Shown one piece after another: positions 1-7,006 of a stretch of DNA of 34,534 nucleotides. The DNA is taken from contig SYCM01000094.1 of NCBI GenBank assembly GCA_005786915.1, positions 1 through 34,534 on the forward strand. Reading direction: 5' to 3'. Source of the stretch: Bacteroidota bacterium. GTDB lineage: Bacteria > Bacteroidota > Bacteroidia > Flavobacteriales > Schleiferiaceae. Within the stretch, counting starts at the first letter, position 1; the number at the start of each line of letters is the position of its first letter. The notes under the pieces are model-generated. The model was not told the origin of the DNA and did not search any database. It saw only the letters and a list, made by a program, of their open reading frames with translations. The position numbers were made by a program, and so were the translations under genes.

Positions 1-869
1 GCCAGTCCCACGTCTTCTGCGGCCGAAATCACCAACCTCCGGGCGATGAATTCGGGCGGTTCGCCGCCCGCAATCATGCGGGCCAACCAGTAGACTGCCG
101 CCTGCGGATCGCTTCCACGTATTGACTTGATGAGCGCACTGGCCACGTCGTAGTGCATATCGCCCGCGCGGTCGTAGCGCACCGCCGCCCTGGGGGCGTT
201 CTGGATAATCCACTCCGAAGACAGGACCGTGATCCCGTCGTGCTTGGCAGCGAGGGCCAGTGATTCCAGTAAATTCAAGAAGCGGCGGGCGTCTCCGCCG
301 CCCAGAGGCGCCAAGGTTTCCAAGTCGACGTCGGCGATATGGCAGGCCTGCAGTTCGGCATCCTGCGCGAGCGCACGCCGACCTAAGGCAATCAAGTCCG
401 CATCGTCCAGCGACCGGAGCACGAAGAGCTGGCAGCGCGACAGCAAGGCCGAGTTGACTTCAAAACTCGGATTTTCGGTCGTCGCGCCCACTAAAGTCAA
501 GGTTCCGCGCTCGACTGCGCCCAGCAGCGCGTCCTGCTGGCCTTTGTTGAATCGGTGGATTTCGTCGATGAACAGCATGCGGCCCTTGGGCGCAAACATT
601 CGGTCGTTTTCAGCCCGCGCAATTTCGTCGCGCACGTCTTTAACCCCAGCCGAAACGGCGCTTAACGTCGAAAATGGAAGGTCAACGTGCTGCGCCAGCA
701 GCTGCGCCAAGCTCGTCTTGCCCACTCCCGGCGGACCCCAAAACAGGAGCGAAGGCAATCGCCCGGCCGCGATGGCGGGCCGCAGCGCTCCTTTGGGGCC
801 CACAATGTGCTCCTGACCGACGTATTCGGCCAAGGACTTGGGGCGCATGCGTTCGGCGAGGCTAGGCAT
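1..869 (-). CDS. rarA: RarA/MgsA replication-associated recombination ATPase (C-terminus outside window)
   Basis: AAA+ clamp-loader-like ATPase that acts at stalled replication forks. The reverse-strand reading from the ATG at 869 gives MPSLAERMRPKSLAEYVGQE, then Walker A GPPGVGKTS, Walker B FIDEIHRF, and the family signature GATTENPSFEVNSALLSRC. The last residues before the window edge are AAEDVGL, a stretch conserved in RarA. About 289 codons are present of the family's usual 420-450, so the C-terminal third is missing only because the window ends. The start codon overlaps the stop of the upstream TIGR02757 gene by 8 bp (ATGCCTAG), which indicates translational coupling at the end of a lolD-TIGR02757-rarA operon. 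No separate promoter is visible. Identification is very secure. Confidence 0.95.
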   Translation of the reverse strand, partial: MPSLAERMRPKSLAEYVGQEHIVGPKGALRPAIAAGRLPSLLFWGPPGVGKTSLAQLLAQHVDLPFSTLSAVSAGVKDVRDEIARAENDRMFAPKGRMLFIDEIHRFNKGQQDALLGAVERGTLTLVGATTENPSFEVNSALLSRCQLFVLRSLDDADLIALGRRALAQDAELQACHIADVDLETLAPLGGGDARRFLNLLESLALAAKHDGITVLSSEWIIQNAPRAAVRYDRAGDMHYDVASALIKSIRGSDPQAAVYWLARMIAGGEPPEFIARRLVISAAEDVGL

Positions 870-1632
870 GCTTCCAAAGTTCGGGGGCTTCGAGTCCCAA
901 TCCAAAAAGCGCGAAATCGAGGCGCGCGGGATCTTCAGGGTCTATCGCGCGCAACGCCGCGTCGAGTTCCCGCACGGCGGCAGCGTCGTTGGCAGTACGC
1001 TTCAGCAGTCCGAGGCTTCGCGCCACACGACCAGTATGCACGTCGAGCGGGCAACTCAGGGCGGACTTGGGCAGGTGGGACCAGATTCCAAGGTCCACCC
1101 CGCGCGACGAAGGACGCACCATCCAGCGCAGGTAGAGGTGAAGGCGCTTTGCAGCCGAGCCTGCGGCCGGGCTGGCAATGTGCTTGGCGGTGCGCGAGGC
1201 GACGGCGTCGCCGAGCAGTTCCGTTCGGGCGCGGTCAATGGCGGCAAAAAAATCGGTTTCTCCGGGTTTTAGTGCAAAAAGGGGAGCGAGGGAGCCGTGG
1301 GTCCGAAGGGCTTGCTGCATTCCGCGCAGCAGCACGACCGAGTCTTCAGCAAGTAGGGTACGGTGGCGCCAAGGCAAGGACTTAAGGTCTTCGTCGTCGG
1401 CTTCGAGCAGCCACTGGGCAGGACGGTCGGTCATGCCGGCGAGGGCCCGCTCGGCCGAGGTGATAATCGAGCGGCGCGAACCCCACGCTACGGTCGCGGC
1501 CATGAATCCCACGACTTCTGCGCTCGTCGGGTCGTCGGCAAAGCGCCGCGGGAGCAAAAGGGGATCTGAGGCCACAAATTCGGGCCGTTCCACCCGGTCG
1601 GCCCATTCCAAAACGAGATCGGCTACGCCCAT
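862..1632 (-). CDS. TIGR02757 (DUF2400) family protein
   Basis: Protein of about 256 aa from a family common in Bacteroidota and some other phyla; its biochemical function is not established. Visible family motifs are an N-terminal DPLLLPRRF, then EVVGFMAATVAWGSR, then KRLHLYLRWMVR, VDLGIW, PLDVHTGRVAR and a C-terminal LDFALFGLG. I chose the ATG at 1632 (MGVADLVLEW) rather than the longer frame that opens at 1716. The extra 28 residues are low-complexity and overlap lolD, and the family normally begins near this point. The chosen start overlaps the lolD stop by 10 bp and this gene's own stop overlaps rarA by 8 bp. The three genes are therefore probably made from one message. Linkage to rarA might suggest a DNA-related role, but that is only a neighbourhood inference. 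Confidence 0.88.
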   Translation of the reverse strand: MGVADLVLEWADRVERPEFVASDPLLLPRRFADDPTSAEVVGFMAATVAWGSRRSIITSAERALAGMTDRPAQWLLEADDEDLKSLPWRHRTLLAEDSVVLLRGMQQALRTHGSLAPLFALKPGETDFFAAIDRARTELLGDAVASRTAKHIASPAAGSAAKRLHLYLRWMVRPSSRGVDLGIWSHLPKSALSCPLDVHTGRVARSLGLLKRTANDAAAVRELDAALRAIDPEDPARLDFALFGLGLEAPELWKHA

Positions 1633-2279
1633 GCTCCGTCCTGCAGGTGCAGTCGGCGGTCGGTGCGAGCCGCAAGCCAATCCGAGTGCGTCACCACCAC
1701 CACCGACACGTTCCACGTGCTTCGAGCTTCGGCAAGCAGGGAATAAAGTTCTTCGGAACGCGCGCGGTCGAGGTTGCCAGAGGGTTCGTCGGCGAGCACC
1801 ACCTTAGGGCGGTTAATTAGGGCCCGAGCAATCGCTACGCGCTGCTGTTCGCCGCCGCTCAGCGCGTCGGGGCGGTGCTTAAGGCGCTCGGAAAGGTCCA
1901 GGCGTTCAGCCAGTTCGTGGGCGACGACCTCGGCTTCGCGCGCCGACCGACCTGCAATGAGGGCGGGAAGTACGATGTTTTCGAGCGCCGTTAATTCGGG
2001 CATTAAATGGTGGAACTGAAAAACCAGTCCGAGCTCCTGATTGCGAAAGCGGTCTAGTGCGGCACCCTGAGTAGGGTAGGGAGCACCCGCAAAGCGCAGC
2101 TGACCTGAATCCGCCTGATCGAGACCCGCCAGCAGGTGAAGCAGGGTGGATTTACCCGAGCCGCTCGCGCCCGTGATGGCGACAAACTCCGACTCAAAAA
2201 GCTCGAAATCAAGGTTCTGTAAAACCTGAAGGCTTCCGTAGCTCTTGCAAAGGTGTTCGGCTTGAATTAAGGGCTTCAT
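1623..2279 (-). CDS. lolD: LolD-type ABC transporter ATP-binding protein
   Basis: ATPase of 218 aa of the LolD/MacB/FtsE class. It couples ATP hydrolysis to an inner-membrane permease; in LolCDE this releases lipoproteins for transfer to the outer membrane. Motifs in order are Walker A GASGSGKST (residues 37-45), a Q-loop region LVFQFHHLMPELTALENI, signature LSGGEQQR (140-147), Walker B VVLADEPSGNLD and the H-loop VVVTHS. The spacing and the NxxLP-type segment after the Q-loop favour LolD over FtsE. No LolC/E permease lies in this window, so the exact partner is unproven. First gene of the lolD-TIGR02757-rarA operon. A -7 box (TACTTTTG) ends only 4 nt before the ATG, which predicts an almost leaderless transcript. 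Confidence 0.9.
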   Translation of the reverse strand: MKPLIQAEHLCKSYGSLQVLQNLDFELFESEFVAITGASGSGKSTLLHLLAGLDQADSGQLRFAGAPYPTQGAALDRFRNQELGLVFQFHHLMPELTALENIVLPALIAGRSAREAEVVAHELAERLDLSERLKHRPDALSGGEQQRVAIARALINRPKVVLADEPSGNLDRARSEELYSLLAEARSTWNVSVVVVTHSDWLAARTDRRLHLQDGAWA

Positions 2280-2283
2280 GCCT

Positions 2284-2291
2284 CAAAAGTA
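2284..2291 (-). promoter_or_regulatory. -7 box of lolD
   Basis: TACTTTTG on the minus strand matches the Bacteroidota -7 consensus TAnnTTTG exactly. It ends 4 nt before the lolD ATG. The lolD and sucC promoters are back to back in 77 bp. Confidence 0.7.
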
Positions 2292-2315
2292 GGCTGAAAT
2301 CCGAGGTCTGCGGCG

Positions 2316-2323
2316 TACTTTTG
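2316..2323 (+). promoter_or_regulatory. -7 box of sucC
   Basis: TACTTTTG is an exact TAnnTTTG match and is followed by CGCC. It ends exactly 33 nt before the sucC ATG. I see no clear TTG at the -33 position. The same octamer at the same distance precedes sucD. Confidence 0.72.
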
Positions 2324-2356
2324 CGCCGACTCTTCGCAACCTAAGAAACTCCTTCC

Positions 2357-3547
2357 ATGAACATTCACGAATACCAAGGCAAAGAAATTTTAGCCGGATA
2401 CGGCGTGCGCACTCAGCGCGGAATCGTGGCATGTACTCCTGAAGAAGCGGTTGCGGCAGCCAAGCAACTTACCGAACAAACCGGAACCGGTTGGCACGTG
2501 GTCAAGGCACAGGTTCATGCGGGCGGACGAGGTAAAGGAGGCGGCGTGAAGCTGGCCAAAAACCTCGACGAAGTGCGCGAGCGCGCCGAGCAAATCATTG
2601 GAATGATGCTCGTGACCCCCCAAACTTCGGCCGAAGGCAAAAAAGTGCATCAGGTGCTGATCGCTGAAGACGTGTACTATCCGGGCGAGTCGCCGACCGC
2701 TGAGTTCTACATGTCGGTACTTCTCGACCGCGCCGCAGGATGCCCGATGATCATGTACAGCCCCGACGGCGGTATGGACATCGAAGAGGTGGCTGAGAAC
2801 CATCCAGAGCGCATTTTCATTGAGCACATCGACCCGTCGGTGGGACTTCAGGACTTTCAAGCGCGGCGCATTGCGTTCAACTTGGGCTTGAGCGGTTCCG
2901 CCATGAAGGAAATGATCAGCTTTGTCAAGAGCCTCGTGAAGGCCTACCAAGGTGCAGATGCTTCGCTGTTTGAAATCAACCCGGTCCTCAAGACGAGCGA
3001 CAACCTCATCATGGCCGTAGACGCCAAGGTGGTGCTCGACGACAACTCCCTGTTCCGTCACCCCGATTTGGCTTTGCTTCGCGACACGCGCGACGAAGAT
3101 CCCACTGAGGTGCGCGCCGGAGAAGTCGGTCTGAATTTCGTGAAGCTCGACGGCAACGTGGGCTGCATGGTCAACGGGGCGGGGCTTGCGATGGCCACCA
3201 TGGACATCATCAAAATGGCGGGCGGCAACCCCGCCAACTTCCTTGATGTGGGCGGAACCGCTGACGCCCAGCGCGTGGAAACGGCCTTCCGCATCATTCT
3301 AGAAGACGCCAACGTGAAGGCCATTCTCGTCAATATTTTTGGCGGAATTGTGCGCTGCGACCGCGTAGCCCAAGGTATTGTCGATGCGTACCGTTCCATC
3401 GGAGAAATTCCGGTGCCCATCATCGTTCGCCTTCAGGGAACCAATGCCGCTGAAGCTAAGAAGCTCATTGAAGACAGCGGGCTGAAGGTGTACTCGGCCA
3501 TCATGCTTCAGGAAGCCGCGGACTTGGTTCGCCAGCACGTCAGCTAA
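2357..3547 (+). CDS. sucC: Succinyl-CoA ligase (ADP/GDP-forming) subunit beta
   Basis: Beta subunit (396 aa) of succinyl-CoA synthetase, the TCA-cycle enzyme that interconverts succinyl-CoA and succinate with substrate-level phosphorylation. It begins MNIHEYQGKEILAGYGV, the hallmark N-terminus of the ATP-grasp domain, followed by KAQVHAGGRGKGGGVKLA and the Mg/nucleotide-binding EINPV near residue 205. The C-terminal CoA-ligase domain shows LDVGGTA and VNIFGGIVRCD. Length is normal. It is followed 12 bp later by pnuC on the same strand. The alpha subunit gene sucD is not adjacent: it lies about 27 kb away on the other strand. The promoter is the TACTTTTG box 33 nt upstream. Confidence 0.98.
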   Translation: MNIHEYQGKEILAGYGVRTQRGIVACTPEEAVAAAKQLTEQTGTGWHVVKAQVHAGGRGKGGGVKLAKNLDEVRERAEQIIGMMLVTPQTSAEGKKVHQVLIAEDVYYPGESPTAEFYMSVLLDRAAGCPMIMYSPDGGMDIEEVAENHPERIFIEHIDPSVGLQDFQARRIAFNLGLSGSAMKEMISFVKSLVKAYQGADASLFEINPVLKTSDNLIMAVDAKVVLDDNSLFRHPDLALLRDTRDEDPTEVRAGEVGLNFVKLDGNVGCMVNGAGLAMATMDIIKMAGGNPANFLDVGGTADAQRVETAFRIILEDANVKAILVNIFGGIVRCDRVAQGIVDAYRSIGEIPVPIIVRLQGTNAAEAKKLIEDSGLKVYSAIMLQEAADLVRQHVS

Positions 3548-3558
3548 GGGAATGCCGC

Positions 3559-4083
3559 ATGCACGCGCTTGAGCTCGCTTCGGCGCTGCTGAACGGGGGC
3601 TACGCTCTGGGTCTTGCGTACCGCAAGCGCTGGGCATGGCCCCTTGGCTTTCTCGGAACGCTGTTGACCATTGCGGTTATGCTTCAGGCGAAGCTCTATG
3701 CGGAATCGCTGCTCAACCTAACGTACGCGGCAATGGCCCTGCTCGGGTGGTTGGCCTGGTCCCATGTGGGGCGCTTCTCTTGGACCGCTCGGCCCCTTCG
3801 CGACGCAGGTTGGGCTGTGGGTGCCGCCGTTTTAACCGCCTGGCTCATGCGTTCCTTTACCGACAATCCGCGGCCTATCTGGGACGCCTTGCTCTTTTCG
3901 GGCGGACTTCTCGCTACCTGGTGGCAGGTTTGTGGCGAGCGTTGGAACTGGCCGCTCTGGACCGTCCTTAACCTTGCGGGGCTGTACGTGTACGCCGACC
4001 TTGGACTCGAGATTTATGCAGCCTATAGCGGACTGATGGCACTGGTGGCCGTTTGGGGCTGGTACCGATGGAGCGTCCGCTAA
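3559..4083 (+). CDS. pnuC: PnuC-type nicotinamide riboside/vitamin transporter
   Basis: Polytopic membrane protein of 174 aa, resembling PnuC facilitators that import nicotinamide riboside for NAD salvage. Several hydrophobic helices are visible. The C-terminal part has the aromatic pattern of the family: WPLWTVLNLAGLYVYADLGL, followed by YSGLMALVAVWGWYRW. It is a little shorter than many PnuC proteins (about 190-240 aa) because it lacks a long N-terminal extension. It starts 12 bp after sucC and is probably co-transcribed. Its TAA overlaps the stop codon of the convergent hydrolase gene by 3 bp. Substrate could also be another vitamin (thiamine or riboflavin), since PnuC homologues vary. A NadR-like AAA_28 ATPase is encoded at 23.3 kb, but any pairing with it is speculative. 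Confidence 0.8.
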   Translation: MHALELASALLNGGYALGLAYRKRWAWPLGFLGTLLTIAVMLQAKLYAESLLNLTYAAMALLGWLAWSHVGRFSWTARPLRDAGWAVGAAVLTAWLMRSFTDNPRPIWDALLFSGGLLATWWQVCGERWNWPLWTVLNLAGLYVYADLGLEIYAAYSGLMALVAVWGWYRWSVR

Positions 4084-4700
4084 AACGCGGCTAGCCAGGA
4101 GGCAATTGCTTGCCAACAGTCCGGAGCAATGCCGTGGCCCATTCGGAATCGCTGGACCGTCAAGGTCGCGCCGCGGAGCTGAGCGCGCTCGTAGCTGGGC
4201 ACCGAAAGGGATGGCGGAATGACCCCGTCTTCGTCGCCAACTGCGGCGAGGTGGGGCAAATCAGGGTCGGGGTTCCACGTCAGGTCGTCCGCAAACCAGT
4301 CCATCGGGGCGTAGCTCGCCACGGCCACGCATCCCGAAATCAATTCCGGCCGGCTCAGCGCCAGGGCATTGGCCATGATTCCGCCCTGCGAAAAGCCAAA
4401 GAGTACCGGCTTCGTTCCCGATCGTTCGAGGGCCTCCGTCAGGGAATCCATGGTTTCGCGCACTTGACCGGCGTCCATGTGGCGCACGCCGTTCGCATCA
4501 AAATGCAGGTCGTACCAGGCGAATCCCCCCTGGTCCAAGGGCCGAGGAGCGCGCAGCGAGCGCACGGTCCAATCGCGCGGAAGCAAACGGGCTAATCCAA
4601 ACAAGTCGCCTTCGTGGCTGCCGTACCCGTGAAGGAACCATAATTCACGGCGCGCAGGGCCCTCGGCCTCGCGCACCTGGGCAGCGTGCAGCACATTCAC
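4080..4700 (-). CDS. Alpha/beta hydrolase (carboxylesterase/phospholipase-like)
   Basis: Serine hydrolase of 206 aa in the esterase/YpfH-like group. An oxyanion-type HGYGSHEGDL segment follows the first beta strand. The nucleophile elbow is GFSQGG, with Ser at about residue 105. A GDEDGVIP segment supplies the likely catalytic Asp and MGHGI near the C-terminus supplies the His. No signal peptide is visible, so it is probably cytoplasmic. The start is a GTG at 4700 that overlaps the TGA of the upstream DUF2452 gene by 4 bp (GTGA), implying translational coupling. It converges with pnuC with overlapping stop codons. The natural substrate cannot be read from the sequence. Confidence 0.85.
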   Translation of the reverse strand: MNVLHAAQVREAEGPARRELWFLHGYGSHEGDLFGLARLLPRDWTVRSLRAPRPLDQGGFAWYDLHFDANGVRHMDAGQVRETMDSLTEALERSGTKPVLFGFSQGGIMANALALSRPELISGCVAVASYAPMDWFADDLTWNPDPDLPHLAAVGDEDGVIPPSLSVPSYERAQLRGATLTVQRFRMGHGIAPDCWQAIASWLAAF

Positions 4701-5137
4701 CGTTCAATGTCCCAAGTTAGGTCGGCGAGTAGGCGAATCGAATGCACAAAGTCCAAAGCGGGGCGCCGGGACAGCGACCATTCTTCGGGGCTGAGCATGG
4801 ATAAAACGTGTTCCCCCTCGGCGCGGCGGTACAAGTGGTACACGTGGTTGATTACCGGCTTGAAGCTCATTTTGGCGCCGTAAACCCATTCCGAAACTTC
4901 ACGTCGCCGCTGAATGGCCTTGGCTTGTTCGGCCAGTAATTCCATCTGACGGCGAAGCAAGTCCATTTGCTGGTCTGTTTGCTGCGCCATGGTTTCGAGC
5001 GACTGGTGGCGGATCATGCCTTCCTGCGTCGGCACGATGGGTGGTCCGCTCACCGAATGCGCGTAGGGCAGGAGGCCCGGATTTTGGGCCACCTTGTCGG
5101 CGTCGATGGGGTTAACCGTTATAGGGCGATCGCTCAT
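4697..5137 (-). CDS. DUF2452 domain protein
   Basis: Protein of 146 aa matching the DUF2452 family, which has no known function. Visible family stretches are NPGLLPYAHSVSGPPI near residues 19-34, a Q-rich amphipathic helix TDQQMDLLRRQMELLAEQA (likely coiled coil), and VYHLYRRAEGEHVLSMLSP in the C-terminal half. No membrane segment or signal peptide. Its start is 4 nt after a perfect -7 box, and that box shares its first three bases with the stop codon of the preceding SRPBCC gene. Downstream it is coupled to the alpha/beta hydrolase by a GTGA overlap. Confidence 0.85.
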   Translation of the reverse strand: MSDRPITVNPIDADKVAQNPGLLPYAHSVSGPPIVPTQEGMIRHQSLETMAQQTDQQMDLLRRQMELLAEQAKAIQRRREVSEWVYGAKMSFKPVINHVYHLYRRAEGEHVLSMLSPEEWSLSRRPALDFVHSIRLLADLTWDIER

Positions 5138-5141
5138 GCAG

Positions 5142-5149
5142 CAAAGTTA
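5142..5149 (-). promoter_or_regulatory. -7 box of the DUF2452 gene, fused to upstream stop codon
   Basis: TAACTTTG on the minus strand is an exact TAnnTTTG match, followed by CTGC and the ATG at 5137. The TAA at its 5' end is the stop codon of the SRPBCC gene. Confidence 0.65.
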
Positions 5150-5602
5150 AAGGGTGCCGAACATGCGTTCGTTCGCCGCCCAGCGGTACGAAAAAATCTG
5201 CTCAAGTTTGGGGCGGACCAACCACGGATGCACCAGATTGCCCAAAATCCCCAAAGGCACTTTGTAGTGAACCACGTCGGTCATCTTTACCCCGCCAGGA
5301 ACCGAATCAAAAAAATGCTCGTGGTGCCAAATCGCATAAGGTCCCACGCGCTGCTCATCCACAAAATAGGATCCTTCGCGAACGTGCGTTATTTCTGTGA
5401 CCCAACGCATCGGTATCCCAAGAAGGGGAGAAACCGTATACTCAATGAACAAACCCGGATACATGACTTCAGGCACGTCACCGTGCACCACAAATCCGAG
5501 TTCCTTGGGGGTAATTTTGGCTAAGTTCTTCGGTGATGAAAAGAAGGCCCAGGCTTCTTCGAGTGAGATGGGCAAAACTTGGGTTCGTTCGATGCGGTAC
5601 AT
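5147..5602 (-). CDS. SRPBCC-family ligand-binding protein
   Basis: Protein of 151 aa with a START/SRPBCC-like fold (COG4276-type; some relatives are annotated as cell division inhibitors). It opens with MYRIERTQVLPISLEEAWAF, the first strand plus the helix containing SLEEAWAFFSSPKNLAKITP, which is the classic SRPBCC start. Later strands include FVVHGDVPEVMYPGL, WVTEITHV, FVDEQRVGPYAIWHHEHFF and MTDVVHYKVPLG. It probably binds a hydrophobic small molecule, but the ligand is unknown. It lies 23 bp downstream of an HTH regulator on the same strand. Its immediate upstream sequence has only a weak -7 match (TAGGTTCG, 18 nt from the ATG) that begins in the regulator's stop codon. Confidence 0.85.
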   Translation of the reverse strand: MYRIERTQVLPISLEEAWAFFSSPKNLAKITPKELGFVVHGDVPEVMYPGLFIEYTVSPLLGIPMRWVTEITHVREGSYFVDEQRVGPYAIWHHEHFFDSVPGGVKMTDVVHYKVPLGILGNLVHPWLVRPKLEQIFSYRWAANERMFGTL

Positions 5603-5625
5603 GCCCTGTTAACCGAGGCGCGAAC

Positions 5626-6009
5626 CTAATGTTCAGCCCCTTCAGGCTCAAGCACCCGGAACTTGCCGTCGCGTACTAATATTAACTGATCGTAACCCGA
5701 AGCACGAAGGACGCTGGTTTTGGGCGCAATGGAGGTCTTCTTGGCGACTACCACCTTTGGCAGCTGCGATTTTTCTTCGAGTCTCGTCATGTCCCTGGGC
5801 GTCCCCAAAATGACGAAGGTCAAGTCAAAGTCAGAATAGACCCGCGCGGCGTGCTGAACCACGCTCAAACTCAGTTTGTTCCGTCCCGTCAAAATGTGCG
5901 AAAGGACGGCTCGAGAAACACCAAGATCGCGAGCAACCGCCGCCGCACTCCGCGAACTGCGCTCCATCCATTCCTTAAAACGTTCATTTTCTGCCGGTAT
6001 GCGTCCCAT
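5626..6009 (-). CDS. XRE-family helix-turn-helix regulator
   Basis: Small DNA-binding protein of 127 aa. An HTH of the Cro/CI type spans roughly residues 12-56: FKEWMERSSRSAAAVARDLG, then VSRAVLSHILTGRNKLSLSV. The C-terminal half is basic and of unknown function (PKVVVAKKTSIAPKTS, then a short strand-rich segment). There is no peptidase domain, unlike the S24 repressor at 10.2 kb. It sits between a PhoD-like gene and the SRPBCC gene on the same strand and may regulate them. Its own start is 4 nt after a perfect -7 box that overlaps the stop codon of the PhoD-like gene. Confidence 0.85.
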   Translation of the reverse strand: MGRIPAENERFKEWMERSSRSAAAVARDLGVSRAVLSHILTGRNKLSLSVVQHAARVYSDFDLTFVILGTPRDMTRLEEKSQLPKVVVAKKTSIAPKTSVLRASGYDQLILVRDGKFRVLEPEGAEH

Positions 6010-6013
6010 ACCT

Positions 6014-6021
6014 CAAAGTTA
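6014..6021 (-). promoter_or_regulatory. -7 box of the XRE regulator, fused to upstream stop codon
   Basis: TAACTTTG on the minus strand is followed by AGGT and the ATG at 6009. Its TAA is the stop codon of the PhoD-like gene (6019-6021), the same arrangement as at 5142-5149. Confidence 0.65.
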
Positions 6022-6966
6022 CAATTCGTAGGCAACGTTTACAATTGTTTCACCCTTTGTGTTGAAGTATTCAACAAACAGTTGTTGTTGGGTGACTGTG
6101 ATGACTGCGAAGTGCTCTTGATTGATTGGCTTTCCCACGATGGTAGTGTTTTCCTCTGTTTCGGGACTTCGCGGAGGGAATACCTTGGAGGTAAGCGGCG
6201 AAGAACAAACTTCGATGAATCGTTTTTCGCGGTGCTGAAGCTCCTCGACTTCACCGTGGTGGCGATCGCCCGTCAAAAACACCACTCTGCCGGGAAAGCG
6301 CGCGCATCGATCCAACAACTCCAAACGCTCCTTTGGGTAGCGGACCATATTTTCAAAGGACTCCGCCAAATTCAGTACCTGCGAACCGACGGCAACGAAC
6401 ACCACGCGGGCGTCGCGGTTTTGCTCAAGTTCTAAAGAAAGCCACTCCAACTGCCCCTTACCGAGCACCTGGGTACCTATGGGGCCCCGATGCGTACGGT
6501 CGTCAAGGGCAATAAAATGAACCGCTCCGCGACGCTCGGACCATCTCAGGTCGCCATACTTGGCCAAATTGAACGGGGTATCCGCAAAAATAGACGAGAA
6601 AATTCGGGCACTCACTCCGCGGAGCGCATAGGTCGAGTCCGCGTCGTTGGGACCAAAATCGTGGTCGTCCCAAATGGCTCGCTGCGGAACAGACTTCATC
6701 ATGCTCGCCAAGGGCGGACTCGACAAACGGCGTTCCCAGTTTTTCACCATCAGTGTGCTGTCGTTCCATTCCTCTGCGGTATAGTAGGTATTGTCGCCTA
6801 ACCAAAAAAAGAACGAGGGCTTTTTTTCTTCAATTCGGGCAAAAATGGCCTCGCGTTCAGGCGTACGAAGTTCCGCACAGCTTCCCGCAGCGAAGCGCAG
6901 ATTTTGCCCCAAAGCAACCAACGGCAAAGCAAGGAGCGCCGCAACGGAGCCAACAAGGTATTTCAT
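6019..6966 (-). CDS. PhoD-like metallophosphoesterase (alkaline phosphatase D family), exported
   Basis: Exported protein of 315 aa. An N-terminal signal peptide (MKYLVGSVAALLALPLVALG, cleavage probably after the following residues) precedes a PhoD-type phosphoesterase domain. Metal and active-site motifs are FAAGSCAE, WLGDNTYY, AIWDDHDFGPNDAD, and TGDRHHGEVE, with the Asp and His residues expected for a binuclear site. The protein probably hydrolyses phosphomonoesters or phosphodiesters in the periplasm or at the cell surface. The start at 6966 is preceded by a near-consensus box TAACTTTC with a 4-nt gap. It is divergent from the M14-type peptidase gene at 7007. Confidence 0.87.
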   Translation of the reverse strand: MKYLVGSVAALLALPLVALGQNLRFAAGSCAELRTPEREAIFARIEEKKPSFFFWLGDNTYYTAEEWNDSTLMVKNWERRLSSPPLASMMKSVPQRAIWDDHDFGPNDADSTYALRGVSARIFSSIFADTPFNLAKYGDLRWSERRGAVHFIALDDRTHRGPIGTQVLGKGQLEWLSLELEQNRDARVVFVAVGSQVLNLAESFENMVRYPKERLELLDRCARFPGRVVFLTGDRHHGEVEELQHREKRFIEVCSSPLTSKVFPPRSPETEENTTIVGKPINQEHFAVITVTQQQLFVEYFNTKGETIVNVAYEL

Positions 6967-6970
6967 GTAC

Positions 6971-6978
6971 GAAAGTTA
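6971..6978 (-). promoter_or_regulatory. Probable -7 box of the PhoD-like gene
   Basis: TAACTTTC on the minus strand differs from TAnnTTTG at one position. It ends 4 nt before the ATG, as in neighbouring genes. Confidence 0.5.
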
Positions 6979-6993
6979 CTCGTCGAAACCGCT

Positions 6994-7001
6994 TAATTTT
7001 G
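6994..7001 (+). promoter_or_regulatory. -7 box of the M14-type peptidase gene
   Basis: TAATTTTG is an exact TAnnTTTG match and lies 5 nt before a GTG at 7007. This placement decides the start of the downstream gene. Confidence 0.65.
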
Positions 7002-7006
7002 GCACT

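Noticed and set aside
687..1385. Long plus-strand frames over rarA and TIGR02757
   Set aside because: Arg-rich antisense shadows of two well-supported minus-strand genes.
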